Of a stretch of DNA of 64,000 nt, positions 46,535 to 56,997 are shown one piece after another. The stretch spans positions 596,221 through 660,220 of the forward strand of contig NZ_KB894685.1 of assembly GCF_000374565.1 (NCBI RefSeq). Direction: 5' to 3'. The position numbers and the translations under genes are program-made. The notes beneath the pieces are model-generated. The model was not told the DNA's origin and made no database searches. It was given only the letters and a program-made list of their open reading frames with translations. The DNA comes from Siminovitchia fordii DSM 16014 = CIP 108821. Its GTDB lineage: Bacteria > Bacillota > Bacilli > Bacillales > Bacillaceae_C. Numbering within the stretch: position 1 is the stretch's first letter; every line of letters starts with the position of its first letter.

Positions 46535-47947
46535 TTAACCAATATATTGTAAAACATCATTCACCGCGGCTTTTCCCTGGTCAATACAATCGGGAATTCC
46601 CAGTCCTTCATAGGAACTGCCAGCAATGAACACGCCAGGCATAGTATCCCGAAGGTTTGACTTGATTTTACCAATACGTTCTTTATGACCGACGGTATAT
46701 TGAGGCATAGCCTGTTTCCAGCGTGTAACAATTGTAAAATCAGGCTTTGCCGTTAAATCCATTGACCGCTTCAGGTCTGCCAAAACAATTCTTTCTATTT
46801 CTTCATCTGATAAATCCACCACTGTTTCCTCACCGGCCCGACCAACGTAGCAGCGCAGTAACACTTTTCCTTCTGGCGTGGTATGCGGCCATTTTTTATG
46901 TGTCCATGTACAGGCTGTAATCGTATAATCACTATTTCTTGATACTACGAAACCAGTTCCATCCAACCGATCATCAACATCCCCTGCGTCAAATGCCATC
47001 GCAACGGTTGCTACGGACGTAGCAGGCATTTCTTTTAATCCGTAAATAAGAGGATTGTCAGGGAACAAATCGGCCAGAGCAAAATGTGGCAAGGCCAAGA
47101 TGATACTATCCGCTTCCAGCAGCTCTCCGTTATTCAATTGAAGCTCATATCCCTCCCCATCGTTTTTCCAAATCGAGACGACGCGTGTCCCTTTAATGAT
47201 GGAAGAGGGGGCGAGTTTTTCTTCAATTGCATCGATGAGTGATTGCAGACCGCCTTTCAATGTCAGAAAAATCCCTTGGTTCTTTGCACTTATGTCTTTT
47301 TTTGGCACAGAGGGGGTTGTCTTTTTCATCCCCATGATCAGACTTCTGTATTTCTGTTCTACCTGATAAAATTGGGGAAATGTAGACATTAGGCTGAGCC
47401 GGTCAATATCACCCGCATAAATACCTGAAAGCAGTGGTTCGACCAAATTCTCCACCACTTCGTCCCCAAGCCGTCTGCGGAAAAAACCTCCCAACGATTG
47501 ATCGCCTGAAACGTTGGATCGCGGCATGACAAAATCTGCAGCCGCCCTCATTTTACCTTGGACAGAGAACAAATCAGTTGTAATGAAAGGCCTGATTTTC
47601 GTTGGAATACCCATGACGGCCCCTTTGGGCATCGGATGGAGTTTCTCATTGGCAAGCACAAAAGAGCGACCCGCTGTATTGTTCACCAGTTCATCTTTCA
47701 AACCGACATCTATGGCAAGTTCCGCCGCGCTCTTTTTCCTTTCGAGAAATGAGTCAGGACCGCGTTCGATGGTAAACCCGTCTTTATACACTGTTTGGAA
47801 TTTGCCTCCAAGCTTGTGGCTTGCTTCAACAAGCAGAACTTCATACGGCAGCTGCTTTTCATGAATCGTTTTTTGCAAATAATACGCCGCTGTCATACCG
47901 GTTATTCCTCCACCGATAACAGCAACTTTTTTCTTGTCTTCCGCCAA
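46535..47947 (-). CDS. hemY: Protoporphyrinogen/coproporphyrinogen III oxidase HemY
   Basis: The 470-residue FAD enzyme oxidises coproporphyrinogen III to coproporphyrin III in the Firmicute haem pathway. It has the FAD motif VAVIGGGITGMTAAYYLQ, the GGKFQT follow-up, and the C-terminal FAD stretch GVFIAGSSYEGLGIPDCI. Translation starts at TTG 47945-47947. It is the last gene of the hemE-hemH-hemY operon; a spacing of 21 bases separates it from hemH. Confidence 0.96.
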   Translation of the reverse strand: MAEDKKKVAVIGGGITGMTAAYYLQKTIHEKQLPYEVLLVEASHKLGGKFQTVYKDGFTIERGPDSFLERKKSAAELAIDVGLKDELVNNTAGRSFVLANEKLHPMPKGAVMGIPTKIRPFITTDLFSVQGKMRAAADFVMPRSNVSGDQSLGGFFRRRLGDEVVENLVEPLLSGIYAGDIDRLSLMSTFPQFYQVEQKYRSLIMGMKKTTPSVPKKDISAKNQGIFLTLKGGLQSLIDAIEEKLAPSSIIKGTRVVSIWKNDGEGYELQLNNGELLEADSIILALPHFALADLFPDNPLIYGLKEMPATSVATVAMAFDAGDVDDRLDGTGFVVSRNSDYTITACTWTHKKWPHTTPEGKVLLRCYVGRAGEETVVDLSDEEIERIVLADLKRSMDLTAKPDFTIVTRWKQAMPQYTVGHKERIGKIKSNLRDTMPGVFIAGSSYEGLGIPDCIDQGKAAVNDVLQYIG

Positions 47948-47968
47948 ACCGAAATCGCCTTCTTCTAA

Positions 47969-48904
47969 TTAATGTTTTCCGAGTCTCTTTAAAACGACTG
48001 AAGCCAGTGCGTCAATAAATTCGGGCTGCGCATCCGGCATTTCCGGACGATAATACGAAGAACCCACTTCGTCTGTCACTACTTTGCACTCATGGTCGTT
48101 ATCATAGAGCACTTCCAAATGGGTTGAAACGAATCCAACCGGGATATACACAAAAGCTTTGTAACCCTTTTGATGATACAAATCGCGAGTTAAATCCTGC
48201 ACATCAGGCCCGAGCCACGGTTCGGGTGTATTCCCTTCACTTTGCCACCCGACCTCATAGTCTTTAATCCCTGCACCTTGTGCAATCAAGTCTGCTGTCT
48301 CCTGCAATTGCTGAGGATACGGGTCGTTAAATTGGAGGATTTTCTCCGGCAGGCTGTGTGCAGATACAATCAGACAAGCTGCTTCGCGCTCATCTAACGG
48401 CATTTTATCGTAGACTTCCTTTACCTTCTTGACCCAATAATCTATGAACTTCGGTTCCTTGTACCAGCTTTCAATCGATGTAATATCAGGACCGCCCAAT
48501 TCGGCAGCCTTCTCTTGTGCCCGTCCGTTATAGGACTTGACACTGAAGGTGGAAAAGTGCGGAGCCAACACGATTGATACAGCCTGTTCAATACCGTCTT
48601 CATGCATTCTCTGTACAGCATCTTCAATGAAAGGCTCGATATGCTTTAATCCGATGTAAGCCTTGAATTCTACACTGTCCTGGATTTCATTCAACCGGTT
48701 TGCAAGTCCGTATGCCTGATCTTCGGTGATTTTTGCAAGCGGTGAAATTCCCCCGATCGCTTCGTATCTGTTCCTTAAATCTTCCAATGCTTCAGGGGAA
48801 GGCCGTCTTCCGTGCCTTATGTGAGTATAGTACCGTTCAATATCATTTTCATGATATGGAGTCCCGTATGCCATAACGAGCAATCCCATTTTCTTTTTCG
48901 GCAT
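47969..48904 (-). CDS. hemH: Coproporphyrin III ferrochelatase
   Basis: The 311-residue monomeric enzyme inserts iron into coproporphyrin III. Family marks are LLVMAYGTP at the start, the iron-binding histidine in [10 protein letters not shown] and the glutamate region [23 protein letters not shown] site precedes the ATG. It lies 24 bases after hemE. Confidence 0.96.
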   Translation of the reverse strand: MPKKKMGLLVMAYGTPYHENDIERYYTHIRHGRRPSPEALEDLRNRYEAIGGISPLAKITEDQAYGLANRLNEIQDSVEFKAYIGLKHIEPFIEDAVQRMHEDGIEQAVSIVLAPHFSTFSVKSYNGRAQEKAAELGGPDITSIESWYKEPKFIDYWVKKVKEVYDKMPLDEREAACLIVSAHSLPEKILQFNDPYPQQLQETADLIAQGAGIKDYEVGWQSEGNTPEPWLGPDVQDLTRDLYHQKGYKAFVYIPVGFVSTHLEVLYDNDHECKVVTDEVGSSYYRPEMPDAQPEFIDALASVVLKRLGKH

Positions 48905-48928
48905 CTGTTCGCGCTCCTTTTGAAAAAA

Positions 48929-49975
48929 TTACTGCTTTAATTTCTCTGCACTGTATTCATGTACAAACGCAGTCAGTTTCTTGAGTGTATCCGGATTGAC
49001 ATCTGGGAAAACCCCGTGGCCCAAATTGAAAATATAGCCAGGCTTTTGGATTCCCTCGTCAATGATTTCCTTCGCTTTCCTTTCAATGACATCCCATGAA
49101 GAAATGAGTACAGCCGGATCCAGGTTTCCCTGTACCGCTTTTGTGATGCCCATTTTTCGGGCATCTGCAATCGGCAATCTCCAATCAAGTCCGACTACGT
49201 CAAGCGGCAAATCATTCCATTCAAGCGCTAGATGGCTTGCTCCCACTCCATGCATGATAAGTGGGACATTCTCATTTTTCAATTCAGTGAATATCTTTTC
49301 CATAACAGGCTTGATATACGCACAATAATCTGCACGGCTCAGTGCACCCACCCATGAATCGAACAACTGAACTGCACTTGCACCAGCATTGATTTGGGCT
49401 TTTAAATAAGCAACCGTCATATCGGCAAGCTTGTCCATCAGGAGGGCCCAGGCCTTCGGCTCAGAATACATGAATGCTTTTGTTTTATGGTAATTTTTGG
49501 AGGGGCCACCCTCAACCATGTATGACGCCAATGTAAATGGCGCTCCTCCAAAACCGATCAATGGGACTGTCAATTGCTCTTCAGTTAAAATCTTGATTGT
49601 CTCCAGAACATAATCAATATCCTTTTCGGGATGCAGTTCACCGAGTTTGTCCACGTCACTCACCGTACGGACGGGATTATCAATAACAGGTCCGACTCCA
49701 CCCACGATCTCCACATTGACGCCTAGCGCAGGAAGCGGGGTCATGATATCTTTGTATAAAATCGCTGCGTCCACATTATAATTCTCCACCGGGAGCCTTG
49801 TGACATATGCACAAAGTTCCGGCTGATGAGTGATTTCGAACAAAGAGTACTTTTCTTTCAGTTTTCGATATTCGGGTTGCGACCGTCCAGCCTGGCGCAT
49901 ATACCAGACAGGTACATGGTCCGTCTTCTCTCCTTTTGCAGCCCGTAAAAATGTATCATTTGTAATTTTACCCAT
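48929..49975 (-). CDS. hemE: Uroporphyrinogen decarboxylase
   Basis: HemE makes coproporphyrinogen III from uroporphyrinogen III in the cytosol. The 348-residue product has the signature [17 protein letters not shown] and the conserved acid in [14 protein letters not shown] 49975 is chosen because the family begins there ([12 protein letters not shown]); AAAGGTGG lies about 11 bases upstream, so the in-frame TTG or GTG a few codons earlier is also possible. It starts the hemEHY operon. Confidence 0.95.
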   Translation of the reverse strand: MGKITNDTFLRAAKGEKTDHVPVWYMRQAGRSQPEYRKLKEKYSLFEITHQPELCAYVTRLPVENYNVDAAILYKDIMTPLPALGVNVEIVGGVGPVIDNPVRTVSDVDKLGELHPEKDIDYVLETIKILTEEQLTVPLIGFGGAPFTLASYMVEGGPSKNYHKTKAFMYSEPKAWALLMDKLADMTVAYLKAQINAGASAVQLFDSWVGALSRADYCAYIKPVMEKIFTELKNENVPLIMHGVGASHLALEWNDLPLDVVGLDWRLPIADARKMGITKAVQGNLDPAVLISSWDVIERKAKEIIDEGIQKPGYIFNLGHGVFPDVNPDTLKKLTAFVHEYSAEKLKQ

Positions 49976-50213
49976 GAACAAGGAAGCCACCTTTCAGGTT
50001 TCGTATATAAAAAATATATATTGTTATTCCACACTCATAATAGAACATGTGATTGACTCATGCCTACTATAGTACTTTTCCATTCCAAAGTATAGGCGGG
50101 ATGCGGGGTTGTCATAAATTTGTGCTTTTTTCACAGCTTCTGTGCTTGTTTTGCCCGCCACGGTTTTGGGTAGAATCATGTAATGAGTATTAAGTATAAA
50201 AGGGGTGACTAGA

Positions 50214-50729
50214 TTGTACACATACATTACAACAGGAACATATTATTTCTTGAAAAAACTTGAGGAACAGCATCCGGACGAATGTATGCTTTTAATGCAA
50301 AATGCAGAAACAGCCTTATTATGGCATGAAACAAAAGGAGCAACGGTTTTTCAATCACCCAGAAAATATGAGGTTATCCATTCTTCAGGACAACTTGAGA
50401 AGAAAGGGTTCATTGCTTGTAATCATGTCCCTGTACGCGAAGAAGGCCGTCCGGTTTTTGAATTCAAGTTTACCGAAAGGATGAAAAAGGTCGAATCATT
50501 TCCTGGGTTCACCGCTTTTCGATTACTTCGTCCCCTCTCTAATGATACGTATATCGTCATGACGATGTGGAGGGATGAAGAAGCTTACAAAGATTGGAAG
50601 CAGTCCTCGTCATTTGTTGAATCCCATTCAAAGGCATTACAATCCGCTGAAAGCACAAGTGTATTTTCCGGACCTTCCTATGTATCTGTCTTTGTGTTGG
50701 AAGATAAAAAAGAAGAGGATGCAGATTAA
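50214..50729 (+). CDS. hmoB: Haem-degrading monooxygenase HmoB
   Basis: The 171-residue product has an N-terminal region of about 65 residues and a C-terminal ABM domain (HVPVREEGRPVFEFKFTERM ... GFTAFRLLRPLSNDTYIVMT). It matches B. subtilis HmoB/YhgC, which opens haem to release iron. Translation starts at TTG 50214 after AAAGGGGTG. It is divergent from hemEHY, so haem synthesis and breakdown are side by side. Confidence 0.9.
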   Translation: MYTYITTGTYYFLKKLEEQHPDECMLLMQNAETALLWHETKGATVFQSPRKYEVIHSSGQLEKKGFIACNHVPVREEGRPVFEFKFTERMKKVESFPGFTAFRLLRPLSNDTYIVMTMWRDEEAYKDWKQSSSFVESHSKALQSAESTSVFSGPSYVSVFVLEDKKEEDAD

Positions 50730-50832
50730 GCCTTATATTGATGACACACCCTTCCCCGGTTTTCATATGATGCAGTATGGGAATTTGGGCTTTTGTCCCT
50801 ACTGATATTTGAAGCTGGCGGGAGGAATGAAT

Positions 50833-52227
50833 ATGGAAATAGAATTGACGGCCTTGCACTGGATTTACCTTCTGTTCATTGGTCTTGCAATCTTGTTGAT
50901 GATTTTAAGACGCGACATCACAATTGTTTGCATAACAGGTGTTTTTCTGCTCGCGTTTACTTCCACAGGATCATTAGCCGCATCCATCAGCGGGATTTTT
51001 TCAAGCTTCATGTACGCCATTTCCGAGCTTTTGTCAATCATCCTCGTCATTTCAATTATTTCATCCATGAGTAAAGTATTGATGGCGACTGGAATTAACG
51101 ACTTGATGATATCTCCTTTTGCAAGGATCATTAAAACGCCGACGCTCGCCTTTTGGACGATCGGAATCGTCATGATGATTATTTCCTGGTTTTTCTGGCC
51201 TTCGCCTGCTGTTGCCTTAATGGGAGCTGTACTGCTTCCAGTAGCCCTCCGCGTCGGCCTGCCGGCCCTTGGAGCAGCGATTGCCATGAATCTCTTCGGA
51301 CACGGTATAGCTTTATCAGGAGACTTCATCATTCAAGCCGCCCCCAAACTGTCCGGCGATGCCGCCGGAATCGGTGCTTCGGATGTCATTACAGCAAGCA
51401 TCCCTCTTATGATCATTATGGGAATTGTAACAACAGTCACCGCATTTATCCTCTTAAAAAGAGATCTGAAGAAAGGTAAGCTTGACTCCGCAAAAGGATT
51501 TGAATCTGAAGAAGTCGTGAAGGAAAACGAAAAAAGTGAATTATCCCTTCCTGTTAAACGAGTCTTCGCAGTTATCATTCCTCTTTTATTTGCAGCTAAT
51601 ATTGTCATGATGTTCACTTTAAAGCTGCAAGGTGGAGAAGCTACAGCCTTGATTGGCGGTACATCCATACTAATACTAATATTTACATCTATTGCTGCGC
51701 ATAAACAGCAGGCATTGGAAAAAACAACGAAATTTCTCATAGAAGGTCTGCAATTCGGATTTCGGGTATTCGGTCCGGTCATTCCAATTGCCGCTTTTTT
51801 CTATCTGGGCGGAGGGGGATTCGAAACGATAATCGGCAGCCCATTACCTGAAGGTTCGGAGGGGATTATCAACGACCTTGGAACAGCCCTTGCCGCTGTC
51901 GTCCCGGTCACCAAATCATTAGGAGCTTTTACAATCACAGCCGTTGGAGTCATTACAGGATTGGATGGATCGGGTTTTTCCGGGCTCCCGCTAACGGGCT
52001 CCATTGCAGCATTATTTGGCAAAGCCATCGGTTCGGGTACGGCATCCTTAACAGCGTTGGGACAGATCACAACGATCTGGGTAGGCGGTGGAACCCTCGT
52101 TCCGTGGGCACTCATACCGGCGGCAGCCATCTGTAATGTCGATCCTTTTGAACTGGCAAGGCGGAACCTCATCCCCGTCATCGTCGGATTACTCGCCACA
52201 ACGATTGCTGCTTTATTTTTTATATAG
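50833..52227 (+). CDS. yhfA: YhfA-like multi-pass membrane transporter, substrate unknown
   Basis: The 464-residue protein has about 12 hydrophobic helices with a polar loop near residues 217-245 and a re-entrant-type stretch (SGFSGLPLTGSIAALFGKAI) near the C-terminus, typical of ion-transporter-superfamily permeases. Its place beside yhaA, hemEHY and hmoB matches B. subtilis YhfA. ATG 50833 follows GGGAGGA. It may supply substrate for the amidohydrolase YhaA downstream, but a terminator separates them, so that is only an idea. Confidence 0.8.
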   Translation: MEIELTALHWIYLLFIGLAILLMILRRDITIVCITGVFLLAFTSTGSLAASISGIFSSFMYAISELLSIILVISIISSMSKVLMATGINDLMISPFARIIKTPTLAFWTIGIVMMIISWFFWPSPAVALMGAVLLPVALRVGLPALGAAIAMNLFGHGIALSGDFIIQAAPKLSGDAAGIGASDVITASIPLMIIMGIVTTVTAFILLKRDLKKGKLDSAKGFESEEVVKENEKSELSLPVKRVFAVIIPLLFAANIVMMFTLKLQGGEATALIGGTSILILIFTSIAAHKQQALEKTTKFLIEGLQFGFRVFGPVIPIAAFFYLGGGGFETIIGSPLPEGSEGIINDLGTALAAVVPVTKSLGAFTITAVGVITGLDGSGFSGLPLTGSIAALFGKAIGSGTASLTALGQITTIWVGGGTLVPWALIPAAAICNVDPFELARRNLIPVIVGLLATTIAALFFI

Positions 52228-52238
52228 CAAGGTTATCG

Positions 52239-52271
52239 GGAAATGCGATTATCGACCGCATTTCCTTATTT
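52239..52271 (+). terminator. Terminator of yhfA
   Basis: GGAAATGCG pairs with CGCATTTCC around nine bases, followed by TTATTTTTG. Confidence 0.82.
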
Positions 52272-52487
52272 TTGATGATAGATTGGGCATCATTAGAAAT
52301 TGTTTGATCAATAGCGTTATTCGTTAGCGATCTGACGGAAATTTGAATGCTCAGATAAGAAAATAGGATCCGGGTTTTCGAAATTCTGCATGTGCAATCA
52401 ATTGACCTTGTTACATCCAATAATAAAGATAACAGGAAGCCCCCTATGCTATAATTACTTTAAACAAAAAATAGGCGGTGATCTTCA

Positions 52488-53699
52488 ATGAAGCAGGCTC
52501 TATTTAATAAATTGGAAGAATATTACGATGAAATGGTACAAATTAGGCGCCATTTGCATCAATATCCCGAATTATCATTCAAGGAAATAAAGACCGCGGG
52601 TTATATTGCCGATTTTTATAAAAGACTTGGGGTTGATGTGAAAACTGGTGTTGGGGGCAACGGTGTTGTTGCAAGGATCAAAGGCGGAAAGCCGGGTAAA
52701 ACGGTTGCTTTGCGCGCTGACTTTGACGCTCTTCCGATTCAGGAAGAAACTGGCCTCCCGTTCAGCTCAAAAGTACCGGGTGTCATGCATGCATGTGGCC
52801 ATGACGGCCATACTGCAACATTATTGATCATTGGTAAGGTACTCCATGAAATCAGGGAAGAGCTTTCAGGTGAATATGTATTGATTCATCAGCATGCCGA
52901 GGAGCTTGCGCCGGGCGGAGCCATCTCCATGATCAAGGATGGCTGCCTCGATGGTGTTGATGCCATTTTTGGGACTCATTTGTGGGCGGAGATCCCGCAT
53001 GGAACTATCAGTTATCGGACAGGCCCATTTATGGCGGCTGCGGATCGGTTTGAAATTGTCATTAAAGGGCGCGGAGGCCATGGGGCAATGCCTCATAAGA
53101 CAAAGGATGCAGTTGCAATCGGTTCCCAGCTTGTCATGAACTTGCAGCAGATAGTTAGCCGGAGGGTAAACCCTGTCGAACCAGCAGTTGTTACCGTTAG
53201 TTCGTTTATTGCAGAAAATGCCTTTAATGTCATTGCCGATACAGCAAAACTCCAAGGAACTGTCAGGACTTTCAGTGAAGATGTCCGTGATTTGATCGAG
53301 CAAGAAATTGAAGCGGTTGTAAAAGGCACATGTCTCGCCAATGGAGACTGCGGATATGATTTCAACTATCACCGCGGTTATCCTGCAGTAGTCAATCATA
53401 AAAATGAGACAAAATTTTTGGCAGGTCTGGCAGCTGAGGTTCCGGGCGTCACCAACGTGGAAGAATTGGAACAACAAATGGGCGGAGAAGATTTCGCTTA
53501 TTATTTACAATATGTAAAAGGCACTTTCTTTTTTACCGGTGCTCAGCCGGATGATGCCGAAACTCCGTATCCGCATCATCATCCGAAATTTGACATCAAC
53601 GAGAAATCGATGCATGTGGCAGCCAAAACTTTGACGTTGGCAGCTGTTGAATATCAAAAACAGGACCTTCCGCAAGATGAATCTGTTGCAATTTTGTAA
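52488..53699 (+). CDS. yhaA: M20 family amidohydrolase YhaA
   Basis: The 403-residue enzyme is a zinc-dependent M20D aminoacylase/amidohydrolase. Metal ligands and catalytic residues are visible: HACGHDGHT, HQHAEELAPGGA, FGTHLW, the dimerisation-domain stretch GRGGHGAMPHKTKDAV, and MGGEDFAYYL. It probably removes acyl groups from amino acids or related amides. It matches B. subtilis YhaA next to ecsAB. A GGCGGTGATC site precedes the ATG. Confidence 0.92.
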   Translation: MKQALFNKLEEYYDEMVQIRRHLHQYPELSFKEIKTAGYIADFYKRLGVDVKTGVGGNGVVARIKGGKPGKTVALRADFDALPIQEETGLPFSSKVPGVMHACGHDGHTATLLIIGKVLHEIREELSGEYVLIHQHAEELAPGGAISMIKDGCLDGVDAIFGTHLWAEIPHGTISYRTGPFMAAADRFEIVIKGRGGHGAMPHKTKDAVAIGSQLVMNLQQIVSRRVNPVEPAVVTVSSFIAENAFNVIADTAKLQGTVRTFSEDVRDLIEQEIEAVVKGTCLANGDCGYDFNYHRGYPAVVNHKNETKFLAGLAAEVPGVTNVEELEQQMGGEDFAYYLQYVKGTFFFTGAQPDDAETPYPHHHPKFDINEKSMHVAAKTLTLAAVEYQKQDLPQDESVAIL

Positions 53700-53826
53700 G
53701 GCTTAAGAGTATGTGGAGTGAAGGATGTTCCACAACCATCTCAGTTATCTGACTTGACCCATGCCGATATTTTCTGATGCAAGTCATACACATTCGAGCA
53801 GAAAAATCTGACTAATTTTTTCATTT

Positions 53827-53860
53827 AAAAAGCACCTGTGACTATGATCAGGTGCTTTTA
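53827..53860. terminator. Bidirectional terminator between yhaA and ecsB
   Basis: AAAAGCACCTG pairs with CAGGTGCTTTT around a ten-base loop, with T-runs on both strands. It overlaps the ecsB stop codon. Confidence 0.88.
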
Positions 53861-55081
53861 AAATTGTTCCATTTTCTTTATTCTTCCAGGGGCATATTGC
53901 TTGCCGAAAATAAAAGCAAACAAAAGGCTTGCTAATAAAATCAATGCCGCGTTGACAAGGTTTCCGCCCAATGCGGCGGCCAACCCGAATAACACTCCCT
54001 GACTTACCAGTACCTGTATTAGTAAACGAAAAAAATTCAACTTTTTATAGATGGGCGGTACAGGATACAGATGCACCCAAACCTTCGTATCATGACGCCT
54101 AAAGATGGGGAGCAGCTGAAAGCCCGTCAAATATAAAAAGAGAAGAGCAACGCCGACCGCCATGTATAAGTTTTCGATAAAAAATACAATAACGGACGCA
54201 ATTAAGGTTAGACGCACAATCAACCCCGAATATTCGCTTGTCCTCACAATTGTCCTTGAAAATAAATAGCGGAAAATGTTTTTTTCCTCAAAGGGGATGA
54301 AACGAAATATTGGATCCATCCAAGCTCTTCTCCATACTTTACTTTTTAAATGGGGGACATCAGTGAACATGTTTGCCATCCTATAGAACAGCTGCATCCT
54401 TCTCTGTTCTTTTTCAATCAATAACTCCCATTTCAGCATTTTGTTTTTTACAGAAGCTCTCATATATAGGGTAAATGCCGCAATGATTAAAAGAACAGCC
54501 AATATGAACAGCCATGAAGCATTTGCAACGATAAGGTAAAGGGCCGCTGCATTCAGGATGAAACGGATGATTGGATCCGCAGTTAGAGTCCCCTGCTCAA
54601 TCGTTTTCATCGTATCCCAATACAGTTTTAAGTTCCAATATTTCAGCAATAGCAACACAGCGAATAAATATAGGAAAGAAACAAAACCTGCACCCGTTGA
54701 TTTAAAGTGCAAGGGCATCAGTGCTCCAAGCACGAGGAGAAGAATATACGCCTGGATGATAAAGCTGAGCCTCATTCCTTTCCTGAAATATCCTTCCAGC
54801 TCTTTCTCCAATGGCAATAGGTAGACCATATCGGCTTCCTTTAACAGTGTTATAATTGGGCTGATGGTTAGAAAGAAAGCCAGAACAAGCGACATGACCA
54901 AACTGGACGGGAAATCCGGGGAAAGATTCTTCACCCATTGAGAATAATAATATATGGCTGCACCGCCCCCGAAAATCAACACAAATTTCATATGGTCATT
55001 AAACATATATTTGAAGTAGCGGCGCATTTCTTTTATAAATTCCTGGAACCTTTCAGGCCATAGATCATTTATTTGTTTCAT
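53858..55081 (-). CDS. ecsB: EcsB, membrane subunit of the Ecs ABC transporter
   Basis: The 407-residue protein has about seven to eight hydrophobic helices in its N- and C-terminal thirds and a basic central loop (LLIEKEQRRMQLFYRMANMF). It pairs with EcsA, whose gene overlaps its first 17 bases. In B. subtilis Ecs affects protein secretion, competence and RasP-dependent intramembrane proteolysis. The ecsC gene that follows in B. subtilis is absent here. Confidence 0.92.
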   Translation of the reverse strand: MKQINDLWPERFQEFIKEMRRYFKYMFNDHMKFVLIFGGGAAIYYYSQWVKNLSPDFPSSLVMSLVLAFFLTISPIITLLKEADMVYLLPLEKELEGYFRKGMRLSFIIQAYILLLVLGALMPLHFKSTGAGFVSFLYLFAVLLLLKYWNLKLYWDTMKTIEQGTLTADPIIRFILNAAALYLIVANASWLFILAVLLIIAAFTLYMRASVKNKMLKWELLIEKEQRRMQLFYRMANMFTDVPHLKSKVWRRAWMDPIFRFIPFEEKNIFRYLFSRTIVRTSEYSGLIVRLTLIASVIVFFIENLYMAVGVALLFLYLTGFQLLPIFRRHDTKVWVHLYPVPPIYKKLNFFRLLIQVLVSQGVLFGLAAALGGNLVNAALILLASLLFAFIFGKQYAPGRIKKMEQF

Positions 55082-55820
55082 TGGGCTCTTCCTTTGTCAA
55101 TTGTATATAGATGTCATTTAAGGTTGCACCACGCATTTCAAATTGTTCCTGCAATTGTTCCAGCGTCCCTTTAGCCCGTACCCTGCCGTCATGTAAAATG
55201 ACAAACCCGTCACAAAATTGTTCAGCTGTCGACAGGATATGTGTGGACATGAGGATGCCTGCCCCTTTTCCTTTCATCTTTTCCATTAACTCAAGCAGCG
55301 ACTGAATCCCGAGCGGGTCCAATCCTACAAACGGTTCATCGATGATATAAAGTGACGGTTCGATGAGAAATGCGGACATGATCATCACTTTTTGTTTCAT
55401 GCCTTTAGAAAAATGGGCAGGGAACCATTTTAGCTTGTTGTCAAGACGGAACTCCTTGAGCAGGGGTTCAACTCTCGCTTCATACGTATCCTGCGGCAGC
55501 CCATACGCCATTGCTGTCAATTGCAGATGTTCCTCAAGTGTCAATTCATCGTATAACACCGGGGTTTCGGGAACGAAGGAAAATTGCTTCCGATATTTGA
55601 CGAGGTCGTCTTCCAACCGCGACCCATTTATCGTGACGATCCCTGAACGCGGTTCCATCAAACCGATAATATGTTTAATTGTTGTGCTCTTTCCGGCTCC
55701 ATTCAAACCAATTAGGCCAATCAGCTGGCCTTTTTCCATAGAAAAGGATATATCTTTCAAAACCGGCCTTTTCGTGTAGCCACCAGTCAGATTTTTAATT
55801 TCTAATAAAGACATCATCAT
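55065..55820 (-). CDS. ecsA: EcsA, ATP-binding subunit of the Ecs ABC transporter
   Basis: The roughly 251-residue ATPase has Walker A (GLNGAGKST), signature FSKGMKQKV and Walker B LYIIDEPFVGLD, followed by the H-loop in MSTHIL. It powers the EcsAB exporter at the membrane. ATG 55820 follows GAGAGGA; two neighbouring in-frame ATGs are equally possible. It overlaps ecsB by 17 bases. Confidence 0.94.
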   Translation of the reverse strand: MMMSLLEIKNLTGGYTKRPVLKDISFSMEKGQLIGLIGLNGAGKSTTIKHIIGLMEPRSGIVTINGSRLEDDLVKYRKQFSFVPETPVLYDELTLEEHLQLTAMAYGLPQDTYEARVEPLLKEFRLDNKLKWFPAHFSKGMKQKVMIMSAFLIEPSLYIIDEPFVGLDPLGIQSLLELMEKMKGKGAGILMSTHILSTAEQFCDGFVILHDGRVRAKGTLEQLQEQFEMRGATLNDIYIQLTKEEPNETNK

Positions 55821-56423
55821 TCGTCCTCTCATTTAACTTATTTCATTGTAACAAAAATATATCTTGCAAGCACTAACAGCTGGTGAATTTTACCTCTTAT
55901 AGAGCATTCCAAAATGCACAATATATATTTGAAGGGAGCGGGATTAAGCGAAGCTGGGGTGGTTGTCGTAGACACTAATCTGCAGTAGACGCGGAAAGTC
56001 ATATCAATTTTCATGAACGGTAATCTGTACCTTCATAAGGGGATGATTGCGTTGGGCATGATAAAGATTGATCGATCGCTTCTTTAATCGAACCGATGGG
56101 TTAGATGAAGAACACTTTCCAAAATGAACCGCAATCCTTCAATGTGCAGAGCTTAACAGCTCTGCACATTTTGCGTTCAGCCCGATTTATAGGATGTCCA
56201 AGTGCAACAGAGCAAAAGAAGTCGCTTTTCAAGCTTATTGAAATGTCATTAACTCAAATATTAAACTACTCCTGTTGGAGGTAAAATACATTTCTTCAGC
56301 ACTTGTCTAGTTTTACCTGATAAACAGGCACTTACAAATCTATACACCATAGCGTCTGCACTTTTGTTGTCTCCTCCCCTATGATAAAATGGGTTATCAT
56401 ATACATTAATGAGGTGGAGTGGA
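55821..56423. other. Intergenic region between ecsA and hit
   Basis: A strong perfect hairpin at 56141-56172 (AATGTGCAGAGC / GCTCTGCACATT) is the only clear structure; its T-run is short on both sides. No credible gene is present; the minus-strand frame at 56261-56683 overlaps hit and is a shadow. Promoters for ecsA and hit should lie at the two ends. Confidence 0.45.
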
Positions 56424-56846
56424 ATGAGCAACTGTATTTTTTGTAAAATTGTAAGCGGCGAGCTTCCGTCAGCAAAAGTATTTGAAAACGAAGATATCCT
56501 GGCTTTTCTGGATATCAGCCAAATTACAAAGGGACATACACTTGTTATTCCGAAAGTACATAAGAAAGATATATTTGAAATGGACGAAACAACAGCCGGA
56601 AAGCTATTTTCCGTTGTTCCCAGAATTGCGGAAGCCATCAAGAAAGAATTTGGCGCCAAAGGCATGAATCTCCTGAATAACAATGGCTCATTTGCCGGCC
56701 AGGAGGTTTTCCATTATCATATGCACCTGATTCCGAGATACGATGAGAAAGACGGTTTTTCAAAACGTTTTGTCAGCCATCAATCCGAATACTCACCTGA
56801 TGATTTGCAAATGATGGCTGCGGCTATAAACAGCCAGTTGCAATAA
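56424..56846 (+). CDS. hit: HIT family nucleotide hydrolase
   Basis: The 140-residue cytosolic protein has the histidine triad HYHMHLIPR near residue 100 and the start NCIFCKIVSGELPSAKVFE. HIT proteins hydrolyse AMP-linked or diadenosine compounds. It matches B. subtilis Hit (YhaE) beside ecsAB. ATG 56424 follows GAGGTGG. Confidence 0.94.
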   Translation: MSNCIFCKIVSGELPSAKVFENEDILAFLDISQITKGHTLVIPKVHKKDIFEMDETTAGKLFSVVPRIAEAIKKEFGAKGMNLLNNNGSFAGQEVFHYHMHLIPRYDEKDGFSKRFVSHQSEYSPDDLQMMAAAINSQLQ

Positions 56847-56967
56847 AACACTCATTACGTTCTATCTCCTTTCACAACTAAAAAAGGCTTCATTTTCAGA
56901 AAATAGTATGCTACAATACTGTTAATCTTTCGCTGGCAGCAACAGAGCATGTCAGGATTGAAATGAT

Positions 56968-56990
56968 GAGTTTAGTTGAGAAGAGGAGAG
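56968..56990 (+). promoter_or_regulatory. TRAP-type (GAG/TAG repeat) binding site over the trpP ribosome site
   Basis: Five triplets, GAG-TAG-GAG-GAG-GAG, each separated by exactly two bases, cover 56968-56990 and include the trpP Shine-Dalgarno purines. Tryptophan-bound TRAP would wrap this RNA and block trpP translation, as known for B. subtilis trpP. The pattern is seen; TRAP binding is inferred, and the mtrB gene is outside the window. Confidence 0.75.
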
Positions 56991-56997
56991 TTTACAA

